From Clostridia bacterium (GTDB lineage: Bacteria > Bacillota > Clostridia > Lachnospirales > CAG-274): a DNA stretch of 5,446 bases. A program made the position numbers and the translations under genes. This document shows, piece by piece, positions 1-5,446 of this stretch (positions within the stretch are counted from its first letter, which is position 1; the number at the start of each line of letters is the position of its first letter). The DNA lies in NCBI GenBank assembly GCA_030536675.1, contig JAUNPM010000120.1:1-5446 (forward strand), read 5' to 3'. Under the pieces are notes generated by a model, which made no database searches, had not been told where the DNA came from, and worked only from the letters and a program-made list of their open reading frames with translations.

Positions 1-1
1 A

Positions 2-1207
2 GTCATTCCCGTAAATTCCCAAAAGGCATATGTAAACGGACAGCCCTATTCTCTTGACACAGAAGCCAAAATAATAAATAACAAAACTATGATTCCTCTC
101 CGTTTTGTTACAACAGCCTTGGGCTTTAACATAAACTGGGATAAAAGCACAAGAACAGCCGACATTATTACAAAATCAGCTAAAACAAATTCAACCGTAA
201 CCGAAACAGTTACACAAACCGTTACACAAACAACTTTAATAACAACGGAAACCTCAACCTTAACAATGACTGAAGCTCAAACGGAAACCTCAACTTCAAC
301 CATACAGCAAATGTCATTTATTTCATCAAACAACGGCGGAAACATTCGCTATGACTATGAAAATGATATTCTCTACATAAAAAACACAGCTAACATAAAT
401 ATAAACTCAATTAAGGAACTGGATAACTACAGCACCAAAAATTACACAATTGAAATTGACGGCGACCTCTCCGCCTCAATTCCCTCTGTTACCTATGAGC
501 CTGATTCCGAAAAAGTAAGCTCCTGTGCCGTAACCGTTTCTAAAAATAAAACAACGATCATATTCACCGAAAACAAAATTTTAGCTCTTGACATAACCGA
601 GCTTGACGGCTGGCTTTCCTTTAAAACCTTACTGCCAAAGGAAAAGTACAGCAAAATTATTGTTATTGATGCAGGTCACGGCGGAAGTGCTCCAGGAGCT
701 ATTGCCAACAACCTTACGGAAAAAGACCTTACTTTAAAAATGGCATTAAGCGCACAGGAAAAATTTGAACAAGACCCCTCCATAAAATGCTATATGACAA
801 GAACAACAGACACAAATCCCTCCTTTGATGAGAGGACCTCTCTTGCCAATGAAGTAGGTGACGCTTTCATCTCAATACATATAAATTCCGCTTCAAGCTC
901 CGAAGCCCACGGCACTGAAACCTTTTGCCAATATGCAAACGACCTTGGCAACGGACTTACAAGCTACCGAGTGGCGGAAGAAATGCTTAACCAACTTTTA
1001 AACAGTCTTGGTACAACAAACAGAAACGTAAAAACAAATGACTTAAAAGTTCTCAGAGATTCCACTGTCCCCGCCTCTCTTATAGAAATAGGCTTTATAA
1101 GCAATGCCACAGAAGCAAGCCTTATGAATAACAGTATAGACCTTGTTGGACAGGCAATATATGACGGCGTGGCAAATCTTTTTAACAAATATCCTCCTGT
1201 AAGATAA
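2..1207 (+). CDS. N-acetylmuramoyl-L-alanine amidase (Amidase_3) with copper-amine-oxidase-type N-terminal domain, 5'-partial
   Basis: This is a zinc-dependent cell-wall hydrolase that cleaves the amide bond between N-acetylmuramic acid and L-alanine of peptidoglycan. The reading frame is open to the left edge, so the gene starts upstream; the first in-window ATG (base 89) lies inside the conserved KTMIPLRFV motif and is not the start. 401 residues are visible. Residues 1-55 match the end of a copper amine oxidase N-terminal domain (VNGQPYSLD, MIPLRFV, LGFNINWD), common in secreted clostridial proteins. Residues about 58-105 are a Thr/Ser-rich linker, and about 105-215 a beta-rich stretch that may be an AMIN-like wall-targeting domain (inference). 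Residues 218-395 are the Amidase_3 catalytic domain: Zn ligands His226 (DAGHGG), Glu240 (TEKDL) and His293 (SIHIN), with catalytic Glu362 (LIEIGF). All key residues are intact. A signal peptide is expected in the missing part. The gene ends 13 bases before its own terminator. Confidence 0.93.
   Translation, partial: VIPVNSQKAYVNGQPYSLDTEAKIINNKTMIPLRFVTTALGFNINWDKSTRTADIITKSAKTNSTVTETVTQTVTQTTLITTETSTLTMTEAQTETSTSTIQQMSFISSNNGGNIRYDYENDILYIKNTANININSIKELDNYSTKNYTIEIDGDLSASIPSVTYEPDSEKVSSCAVTVSKNKTTIIFTENKILALDITELDGWLSFKTLLPKEKYSKIIVIDAGHGGSAPGAIANNLTEKDLTLKMALSAQEKFEQDPSIKCYMTRTTDTNPSFDERTSLANEVGDAFISIHINSASSSEAHGTETFCQYANDLGNGLTSYRVAEEMLNQLLNSLGTTNRNVKTNDLKVLRDSTVPASLIEIGFISNATEASLMNNSIDLVGQAIYDGVANLFNKYPPVR
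197..294 (+). repeat. Short in-frame direct repeats encoding the Thr-rich linker
   Basis: Three tandem 12-base units at 197-208, 209-220 and 221-232 (the last two nearly identical, GTTACACAAAC followed by C or A) encode V-T-E/Q-T three times. Further on, the 14-base word ACGGAAACCTCAAC occurs at 245-258 and again at 281-294, 36 bases apart, which is three 12-base periods. All unit lengths are multiples of three, so gain or loss of units would change linker length without a frameshift. The encoded segment is a flexible Thr/Glu/Gln-rich spacer between the N-terminal and catalytic parts of the amidase. Confidence 0.75.
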
Positions 1208-1220
1208 TTTTTTAAAATTT

Positions 1221-1261
1221 AAGCTCCTCTTTATGTTATATACATAAAATGGAGCTTTTTT
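1221..1261 (+). terminator. Rho-independent terminator of the amidase gene
   Basis: AAGCTCC (1221-1227) pairs perfectly with GGAGCTT (1251-1257). An inner stem TTTATGT (1230-1236) pairs with ACATAAA (1242-1248), separated from the outer stem by a 2x2 internal mismatch and capped by a five-base loop. A run of six T residues (1256-1261) follows on the plus strand. It starts 13 bases after the amidase stop codon and isolates that gene from the small downstream unit. Confidence 0.88.
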
Positions 1262-1285
1262 AATAAAATATAACTCGAAAACACC

Positions 1286-1314
1286 TTGACAAAATCATAA
1301 ATATGTTGTATCAT
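1286..1314 (+). promoter_or_regulatory. Sigma-A promoter of the 39-residue peptide gene
   Basis: A perfect -35 hexamer TTGACA (1286-1291) is followed by a 17-base spacer and a -10 hexamer TATCAT (1309-1314; five of six match TATAAT). This is by far the clearest promoter in the window. Transcription should start near 1320-1322, leaving a leader of about 50 bases. It lies just after the amidase terminator, so the next gene has its own transcript. Confidence 0.85.
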
Positions 1315-1316
1315 AT

Positions 1317-1334
1317 AGTTAGCAAGAGCTAACT
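1317..1334. promoter_or_regulatory. Perfect inverted repeat at the predicted transcription start (possible operator or 5' hairpin)
   Basis: AGTTAGC (1317-1323), spacer AAGA, GCTAACT (1328-1334): a perfect 7-base inverted repeat beginning two bases after the -10 hexamer and spanning the expected start site. Its position suits a repressor operator. If transcription begins at or before its left arm it could instead form a stabilising hairpin at the 5' end of the mRNA. The GTTAG/CTAAC half-sites recall DtxR/IdeR-type metal-regulator boxes, but the spacing differs from the classic box and no such regulator is in view, so the assignment is only a suggestion. Confidence 0.55.
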
Positions 1335-1370
1335 TGATTTGTCGTCATTCTTATGAAAGGTGGGTTAAAT

Positions 1371-1490
1371 ATGTCTGCTGAAATTACGTTATTTTTTATG
1401 GAACTTGCTAAAAGAATAGTTATTATTTTATTTGTTTTGTTTTTATTTTGGGTGAAAAAAAGAATTTTTGAATCTTTAAAAAAAGGATGA
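1371..1490 (+). CDS. Small cationic single-pass membrane peptide, 39 residues, function unknown
   Basis: ATG at 1371 is preceded by an AAAGGTGG ribosome binding site (1356-1363) with seven bases between, and the frame ends at TGA 1488-1490. The product begins MSAEITLFFMELAKR, has an uninterrupted hydrophobic core at residues 16-28 (Ile, Val, Leu, Phe, Trp only), and ends in a basic tail with K29, K30, R31, K37 and K38. Net charge is about +4 and there is no Cys. Met10 is a poor alternative start because no ribosome binding site precedes it. Its own promoter and terminator flank it closely, which is strong support for a real gene despite the length. I do not recognise the family. The build (short hydrophobic helix plus basic tail) resembles type I toxins and small stress membrane peptides, but no antisense RNA promoter of good quality was found on the other strand. 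Confidence 0.72.
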   Translation: MSAEITLFFMELAKRIVIILFVLFLFWVKKRIFESLKKG

Positions 1491-1512
1491 TATTGTATTG
1501 CGATTTGATTTT

Positions 1513-1561
1513 ACAGGGAAAAGACGGTTTCGCATTTTAACCTCTCTTTTCCCTGTTTTTT
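1513..1561 (+). terminator. Strong rho-independent terminator of the 39-residue peptide gene
   Basis: ACAGGGAAAAGA (1513-1524) pairs perfectly over 12 bases with TCTTTTCCCTGT (1545-1556), with an additional inner GGTT/AACC stem (1526-1529 with 1539-1542), and is followed by six T residues (1556-1561). It begins 22 bases after the peptide stop codon. On the minus strand no T run follows the stem, so it would at best be a weak stop for the convergent malQ operon, whose last gene ends at 1579. Confidence 0.9.
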
Positions 1562-1578
1562 AATTTTATATATGCTCT

Positions 1579-2307
1579 CTATCTCAATATTAAATTCAGC
1601 ACTCCATAAATAACAGGCTGATGAATAACATATATATAAATGCTGTTTCTGCTTACAGCTTCAATAAAAGCATTGGGAACCCCCTTAAGCATATCCATAC
1701 AATTTCTTTTTTCTGCTGTTACCTTTAAAAAATATCCTCCAATAAATATGAATATCCAAGGCAAAATCGAAAAATAATCAGATGAATAAAAGCCCTCCTC
1801 CATAAACCCTAAATAAGTCATAAATTCACCACTATACAAAAATTTAGGCACCTTCACAATGCTAAAAAAAATATATCCGTTATTTATATCTTTAAAAATA
1901 ACATAAAGCAGAATACTTGCCACAAAGCCTAATATTTCATTGACTTTATTTAATATCTTTTCAAGGGGTATCATAATAAGTATTGCAGACCCAAGCATTG
2001 TAAGTATTCCATACCTAATAACATTTTCGGGAACAAAAATATACGTAACAATCGATATTGCTCCGCCAAGAGCAAATGTGATCAAGCCTCTCTTCAAATG
2101 GTTTTTGCTTAAGCTCCAACAAAATCCGCACAGCAGTATAAATGCTATGCATATAAATCTTTGCCATATTTTCCCCTGAATATCTTTAAATTGATATATA
2201 TCCATATTGAAAATATAAACAATATCCCATATAGTATGATATAATATCATATTCAAAATAACAAAAGCCCTTATGTAATCAATTACATAATATCTTTTAG
2301 TACTCAT
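1579..2307 (-). CDS. Polytopic membrane protein, heparan-alpha-glucosaminide N-acetyltransferase-like (HGSNAT_cat / DUF1624)
   Basis: A 242-residue integral membrane protein with about seven or eight hydrophobic segments (roughly 13-31, 50-67, 74-92, 98-115, 125-140, 180-196, 220-238). The N-terminal pattern RYYVIDYIRAFVILNMILYH (4-23 plus His24) with WD at 27-28, the GFCWSLS segment (61-67), IRYGILTMLG (97-106), ILPWIFIFIGGY (181-192) and the C-terminal IYIYVIHQPVIYG (223-235) are the family layout of DUF1624/HGSNAT-type proteins. In eukaryotes the family moves acetyl groups from cytosolic acetyl-CoA across a membrane to a terminal glucosamine; the bacterial substrate is not established. Position 14 is Ala where many relatives have Gly after the Arg. 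A ribosome binding site AAGGGGA precedes the ATG by about five bases and overlaps the end of the malQ gene; only 11 bases separate the two, so they should be one operon with this gene second. Confidence 0.82.
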   Translation of the reverse strand: MSTKRYYVIDYIRAFVILNMILYHTIWDIVYIFNMDIYQFKDIQGKIWQRFICIAFILLCGFCWSLSKNHLKRGLITFALGGAISIVTYIFVPENVIRYGILTMLGSAILIMIPLEKILNKVNEILGFVASILLYVIFKDINNGYIFFSIVKVPKFLYSGEFMTYLGFMEEGFYSSDYFSILPWIFIFIGGYFLKVTAEKRNCMDMLKGVPNAFIEAVSRNSIYIYVIHQPVIYGVLNLILR

Positions 2308-2318
2308 ACTTTCCCCTT

Positions 2319-3878
2319 TTATCTGTTAAAAAGCTCACAAAGATATTTCAGTTTATCCGCAATTTTTTCATTTAAATCATTTTCTTCAAATCTGAACTGC
2401 CAATTCCCTTCACTTTTTCCCGGTATGTTCATTCTTGCATCACTTCCCAGTCCTATAATGTCCTGTATAGGTATTATGCTGTATTTTCCGCAGGAAGAAA
2501 CGGCAAGCCTTATAAGATCCCAGTTGATAAATTCACCGCTTACATTCATATATCTTCTTATGTAATCCTTATCCTTTTCACTCTGTTCACTGTACCAGCC
2601 TATTGTTGTATCATTATCGTGAGTTCCTGTGTAAACTATGTAATTGTCTTTTTCATAATTATGAGGCAGATATTCATTTTCACAGTTATCAAATGCAAAC
2701 TGAAGTATTTTCATTCCGGGCAGTCCCAGCTTATCCCTCAGCTTAATAACCTCCTCATTTAGATCTCCCAGATCCTCTGCTATAATATTTACTTTGCCCA
2801 GCTTTTTTTCAATAGCTTCAAATATTTCACTTCCGGGTCCCTTCACCCACTTTCCGTTTACAGCCGTTTCCTCACCCATAGGCACTGACCAATAGCTTTC
2901 AAAGCCTCTGAAATGGTCAATTCTCACAATGTCCGCCAGCTTAAGAGTATTTTTTATTCTTAAGCTCCACCAGCTATAACCCTCTTCTCTGTGTTTTTTC
3001 CAATTATAAAGAGGATTTCCCCAAAGCTGACCGTCTTTGCTGAAATAATCAGGGGGAACCCCTGCCGCTTTTGTTTGAAAGCCCCTTGAATTAATATAAA
3101 ACAATTCTTTTCTGCTCCACGTATCCGAACTGTCCCCCGCAACAAATATAGGAATATCTCCTATAATTTCAATATTTTTTTCATTTGCATAATCCTTTAA
3201 TTCTGTCCACTGACTGTAAAACTCATACTGTATAAATTTATAAAAATCTATTTCATAGGACAGCTTTTCTTTATATGCCTTAATAACATCTTCTTCTCTG
3301 TTTCTAAGTCCCTTTGGAAAGCTGTTCCAAGCTCCTCCGTAGAAACAATCCTTTACACTGTCATTGTCCATATACTTACAGGCTGCTTTGTAATAGGCTC
3401 TGTATTCTCCCGATTCATAAGTATTTTTTCTGCTTTCAATAAAATAATTTTTACACGCCATAAAAAGAGCATAGTCCTCAAGCCAAAACTCATTTTCAGT
3501 CAAAAATTTTTTGTAATCTTTATCTTCAAAATCAAATTTCAAAAATGCCTTTCTATATAATTTATATTTATGATCTATTACCTTTCCGTACTCAATACGT
3601 CTTGTTTTAAACTCCGGCACATTTTCAACATCCTCCTCTGTCAATAAGCCCTCTTCAACAAGAATATCGGGACTTATTAAAAGAGGATTTCCCGCAAAAG
3701 TGGAAAAGCTCTGATAAGGGGAATCTCCAAACCCCGTATGCCCCAAGGGCAAAATCTGCCACAGCTTTTGACCGCCCTTTTCCAAAAAATCCACAAATTT
3801 TTTTCCGTAACCAATATCACCTATTCCGTATTTTGACGGAAAACTTATAGGGTGAACCAATATACCGCATTTTCTCAT
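2319..3878 (-). CDS. malQ: 4-alpha-glucanotransferase (amylomaltase, GH77)
   Basis: Cytoplasmic disproportionating enzyme that moves 4-alpha-glucan segments between maltodextrins, in glycogen, starch and maltose metabolism. With the start chosen here it is 519 residues, the usual length of the short bacterial MalQ type. It opens with MRKCGILVHPISFPSKYGIGDIG, the family N-terminus, and has the LWQILPLG and SPYQSFSTFAGNPLLIS motifs. GH77 catalytic residues are present: nucleophile Asp321 (VRIDHFRGF), acid/base Glu368 (IIAEDLG) and transition-state Asp421 (TGTHDND). The frame stays open to an ATG at 3968, which would add 30 residues, but these are unrelated to the family, and a GAGGTG ribosome binding site sits five bases before the ATG at 3878. 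It is the first gene of an operon with the DUF1624 gene. Possible -10 elements upstream (TATAAA at 3917-3912, TATTAT at 3939-3934, minus strand) lack convincing -35 boxes. Confidence 0.95.
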   Translation of the reverse strand: MRKCGILVHPISFPSKYGIGDIGYGKKFVDFLEKGGQKLWQILPLGHTGFGDSPYQSFSTFAGNPLLISPDILVEEGLLTEEDVENVPEFKTRRIEYGKVIDHKYKLYRKAFLKFDFEDKDYKKFLTENEFWLEDYALFMACKNYFIESRKNTYESGEYRAYYKAACKYMDNDSVKDCFYGGAWNSFPKGLRNREEDVIKAYKEKLSYEIDFYKFIQYEFYSQWTELKDYANEKNIEIIGDIPIFVAGDSSDTWSRKELFYINSRGFQTKAAGVPPDYFSKDGQLWGNPLYNWKKHREEGYSWWSLRIKNTLKLADIVRIDHFRGFESYWSVPMGEETAVNGKWVKGPGSEIFEAIEKKLGKVNIIAEDLGDLNEEVIKLRDKLGLPGMKILQFAFDNCENEYLPHNYEKDNYIVYTGTHDNDTTIGWYSEQSEKDKDYIRRYMNVSGEFINWDLIRLAVSSCGKYSIIPIQDIIGLGSDARMNIPGKSEGNWQFRFEENDLNEKIADKLKYLCELFNR

Positions 3879-3983
3879 AAAAACACCTCGATTATTGTAA
3901 AAATTTTCTAATTTATATTTATCTTTTTTGCACATAATAAATATTGAGGAAAACCCAAATAAAAACATAAGGAGGAAAACTAT
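3879..3983. promoter_or_regulatory. Divergent intergenic region between malQ and the lipoprotein gene
   Basis: This 105-base, very AT-rich spacer must hold start signals for both directions. I see -10-like words on the plus strand (TATATT 3914-3919, CATAAT 3933-3938) and on the minus strand (TATAAA, TATTAT), but none has a good -35 at 16-18 bases, so no promoter can be placed firmly. The only clear elements are the two ribosome binding sites: minus-strand GAGGTG (3889-3884) and plus-strand AAGGAGG (3969-3975). Confidence 0.5.
3884..3889 (-). promoter_or_regulatory. malQ: Ribosome binding site that fixes the malQ start
   Basis: On the minus strand GAGGTG lies five bases before the ATG at 3878. 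No comparable site precedes the upstream in-frame ATG at 3968, where the sequence is instead the leader of the divergent lipoprotein gene. Together with the family N-terminus this decides the shorter start. Confidence 0.8.
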
Positions 3984-4325
3984 ATGTTAAAAAAACTATC
4001 ATTCCTCGTCCTTGTATGCTTATCATTATCTCTTGTAGGCTGTGGTTCCAATGATAATAATACCACAGGCAACGGTACAAATGCAACCGATACCACAACC
4101 GATAACTATGATAATTCAATGGACACAACAGATGACAATATGTCAAACAACACAAACGACACAAACAGAGATGGAAATAATGTAGGCAGCGACATAGGAA
4201 ACGCTGTTGAAGATTTAGGTGACGGTGTGGGAAATGCTGTTGACAGTATTACGGGAAATGAAAATTCCAACACAAACAATAACAACAATATGAATAACAC
4301 CGAAAACAATACAACAGCAAGATAA
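3984..4325 (+). CDS. Small Asn/Thr/Asp-rich lipoprotein, function unknown
   Basis: A 113-residue secreted lipoprotein. Residues 1-19 are a lipoprotein signal peptide (Lys3-Lys4, hydrophobic stretch 6-18) ending in a lipobox LVGC with Cys20 as the lipidation site, so the mature protein should be anchored on the outer face of the cytoplasmic membrane. Residues 21-66 and 91-112 are low-complexity, dominated by Asn, Thr, Asp and Gly, and probably disordered. Between them lies an 11-residue duplication, IGNAVEDLGDG (71-81) and VGNAVDSITGN (82-92), which could form a short amphipathic helix. A perfect AAGGAGG (3969-3975) sits eight bases before the ATG, and a terminator follows directly, so the gene appears monocistronic. 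I do not recognise a functional family. Similar-looking short lipoproteins occur in Clostridia, but composition alone can mislead. Confidence 0.85.
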   Translation: MLKKLSFLVLVCLSLSLVGCGSNDNNTTGNGTNATDTTTDNYDNSMDTTDDNMSNNTNDTNRDGNNVGSDIGNAVEDLGDGVGNAVDSITGNENSNTNNNNNMNNTENNTTAR

Positions 4326-4343
4326 TTAAATATAGCAAACTAT

Positions 4344-4396
4344 ATTGAACAGTCTGTTTAATAACATTAACGCTATTGCAGACTGTTTAATTTTTT
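4344..4396 (+). terminator. Rho-independent terminator of the lipoprotein gene
   Basis: AACAGTCTG (4348-4356) pairs perfectly with CAGACTGTT (4379-4387). The stem extends outward through one G-U pair and three A-T pairs (4344-4347 with 4388-4391), and a T run (4391-4396) follows on the plus strand. A second small hairpin, AATATAG/CTATATT (4329-4335 with 4340-4346), overlaps the base of the stem. On the minus strand the stem also forms but has no clean T run, so its role as a terminator for the convergent uvrC gene is uncertain. Confidence 0.85.
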
Positions 4397-4413
4397 ATAT
4401 AATTACTTGACCA

Positions 4414-5446
4414 TTATTTTTTTCCTCTGAAAAAGTTATAAACGGCTTCGGCGGATCTGCTGTCCATTCCGTCCACACCTTTAAGCTCTTCAACATCAGC
4501 GTCCTTGATTTTTTCTATATCCTTAAAATGAGCCATTAAGGCTTTTCTTCTCACATTTCCTATTCCCTTTATATCCTCCAGTATACTGTGTATTTGCTTT
4601 TGATTCCTAAGCTGCCTGTGATAATCTATGGCAAATCTGTGGACCTCGTCCTGTATCCTTGTCAACAGCTTAAATCCCTCGCTGTGAGTATCCAGCTCTC
4701 TTTCTCTGCCTTTGTACAAAAGCGCTCTTGTTCTGTGTCTGTCATCCTTTACCATACCGCATACAGGCACAACGATTCCCAGATCGTCAAGCGCTTCCTT
4801 AACTGCGGCTATCTGTCCCTTTCCTCCGTCCAAAAAAATCATACTGGGAAGTCTGTCAAAACCCGCTTTTTTGACCTCGGGATCCGTTGTTTCATTTATA
4901 TATCTTGTAAACCTTCTTGAAACCACCTCCGACATACTTGCATAGTCGTTTGCACCTATTACCGTCTTTATTTTAAACTTTCTGTAATCACTTCTTTTAG
5001 GCATACCGTTTTCAAAAACAACCATAGACGCTACAGATTGAAAGCCCTGTGTATTTGAAATATCATAGCTTTCTATTCTCGTAAGGTCAAAATCAATTTC
5101 CAATGCCTTTTTAATTTCCTCCAATGCTCCTATTGTTCTTTGATGCTCTCTCATAATATTTGCCCCAAATTTATCAAGAGTTATTTGGGCATTGTTTCTT
5201 GCCATATCCACAAGGCGCTTTCTTTCACCCTTTTGAGGTATAAGTATGTTTACTCTCTGTCCTTTTTGCTCACTTAGCCACTGACTTATAAGTTCAAAAT
5301 TGTCTATTTCACACTGTAATATAATTTCCTTTGGTATATACGGAGTTCCGCTGTAAAACAGCTCCATAAATTCCGAAAGCATAGTATTATCGGGAGTGTC
5401 CTCACAGTTTTCCGGCATAAAATGCTCTCTTCCCGTAATTTTTCCA
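4414..5446 (-). CDS. uvrC: UvrABC system protein C, C-terminal part (5' end beyond the window)
   Basis: UvrC is the nuclease subunit of bacterial nucleotide excision repair; it joins the UvrB-DNA complex and cuts on both sides of the lesion. The frame is open to the right edge, and 343 residues are visible of a protein usually near 600. The fragment starts GKITGREHFMPEN, so the Met at base 5418 is internal. The N-terminal GIY-YIG nuclease and the UvrB-binding UVR motif lie outside the window. Visible residues about 110-270 are the RNase H-like endonuclease domain that makes the 5' cut, with the catalytic triad Asp128 (ESYDISNTQG), Asp206 (IFLDGGKGQ) and His269 (DEVHRFAIDYHR). Residues about 288-340 are the C-terminal tandem helix-hairpin-helix DNA-binding domain (IKGIGNVRRKAL; LKGVDGMDSRSA). 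No disruptions are seen. It converges on the lipoprotein gene with an 88-base spacer. Confidence 0.96.
   Translation of the reverse strand, partial: GKITGREHFMPENCEDTPDNTMLSEFMELFYSGTPYIPKEIILQCEIDNFELISQWLSEQKGQRVNILIPQKGERKRLVDMARNNAQITLDKFGANIMREHQRTIGALEEIKKALEIDFDLTRIESYDISNTQGFQSVASMVVFENGMPKRSDYRKFKIKTVIGANDYASMSEVVSRRFTRYINETTDPEVKKAGFDRLPSMIFLDGGKGQIAAVKEALDDLGIVVPVCGMVKDDRHRTRALLYKGRERELDTHSEGFKLLTRIQDEVHRFAIDYHRQLRNQKQIHSILEDIKGIGNVRRKALMAHFKDIEKIKDADVEELKGVDGMDSRSAEAVYNFFRGKK

Noticed and set aside
964..1188. Minus-strand 74-codon open frame inside the amidase gene
   Set aside because: It lies opposite the conserved catalytic domain, has no ribosome binding site of note and resembles no family; it is a shadow of the real coding strand.
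1320..1370. A riboswitch or T-box in the leader of the small peptide gene
   Set aside because: The leader is only about 50 bases and contains one simple hairpin; no known aptamer core or alternative terminator structure is visible.
1487..1520. Possible minus-strand promoter (TATCAT at 1492-1487 or TACAAT at 1497-1492) that could make an antisense RNA to the small peptide mRNA
   Set aside because: The -35 regions at proper spacing (TGTAAA, TTCCCT) match consensus poorly, so an antisense RNA, and with it a type I toxin-antitoxin call, is not supported by sequence alone.
1513..1556. The 12-base-pair stem as a bidirectional terminator also serving the DUF1624 gene
   Set aside because: On the minus strand the stem is followed by AAAATC rather than a T run, so only plus-strand termination is supported.
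3919..4309. Minus-strand open frames opposite the lipoprotein gene
   Set aside because: They arise from the reverse complement of the Asn/Thr-rich low-complexity sequence; the plus-strand frame has the AAGGAGG site and a lipobox.
4588..4945. Plus-strand open frames of 110 and 77 codons inside uvrC
   Set aside because: They are antisense to the conserved endonuclease domain of uvrC and show no start signals or recognisable motifs.

Overview
The window is AT-rich (A/T-heavy third positions, AGA and ATA codons, long A and T runs in the spacers). It carries canonical AAGGAGG-type ribosome binding sites, a textbook sigma-A promoter, and a cell-wall amidase with a copper-amine-oxidase-type N-terminal domain. 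Together these point to the chromosome of a low-GC, anaerobic Firmicute, probably class Clostridia. Genus cannot be resolved by reading alone. There are no insertion sequences, tRNAs, rRNAs or CRISPR repeats.

Layout, left to right: (1) the 3' part of a secreted N-acetylmuramoyl-L-alanine amidase gene (+), open at the left edge and closed by a terminator at 1221-1261. (2) A compact stand-alone unit at 1286-1561 (+): strong promoter, a perfect inverted repeat at the expected transcription start, a good ribosome binding site, a 39-residue cationic membrane peptide (1371-1490) and a strong terminator. (3) A two-gene operon on the minus strand: malQ (4-alpha-glucanotransferase) followed 11 bases later by a polytopic HGSNAT/DUF1624-type membrane protein. 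(4) Divergent from malQ, a small Asn/Thr/Asp-rich lipoprotein gene (+) with its own terminator. (5) Converging on it, the C-terminal part of uvrC (-), open at the right edge.

Three products act at or in the envelope (amidase, small lipoprotein, DUF1624 acyltransferase-like protein), and the 39-residue peptide is probably membrane-bound too. MalQ is cytoplasmic glycogen/maltodextrin metabolism and UvrC is nucleotide excision repair. Apart from the malQ-DUF1624 pair, the units look independently transcribed.

No large novel system is present. The best candidate for something undescribed is the 39-residue peptide unit, followed by the low-complexity lipoprotein. The peptide's function is unknown, and type I toxin, stress peptide or metal-regulated small protein are all only hypotheses.
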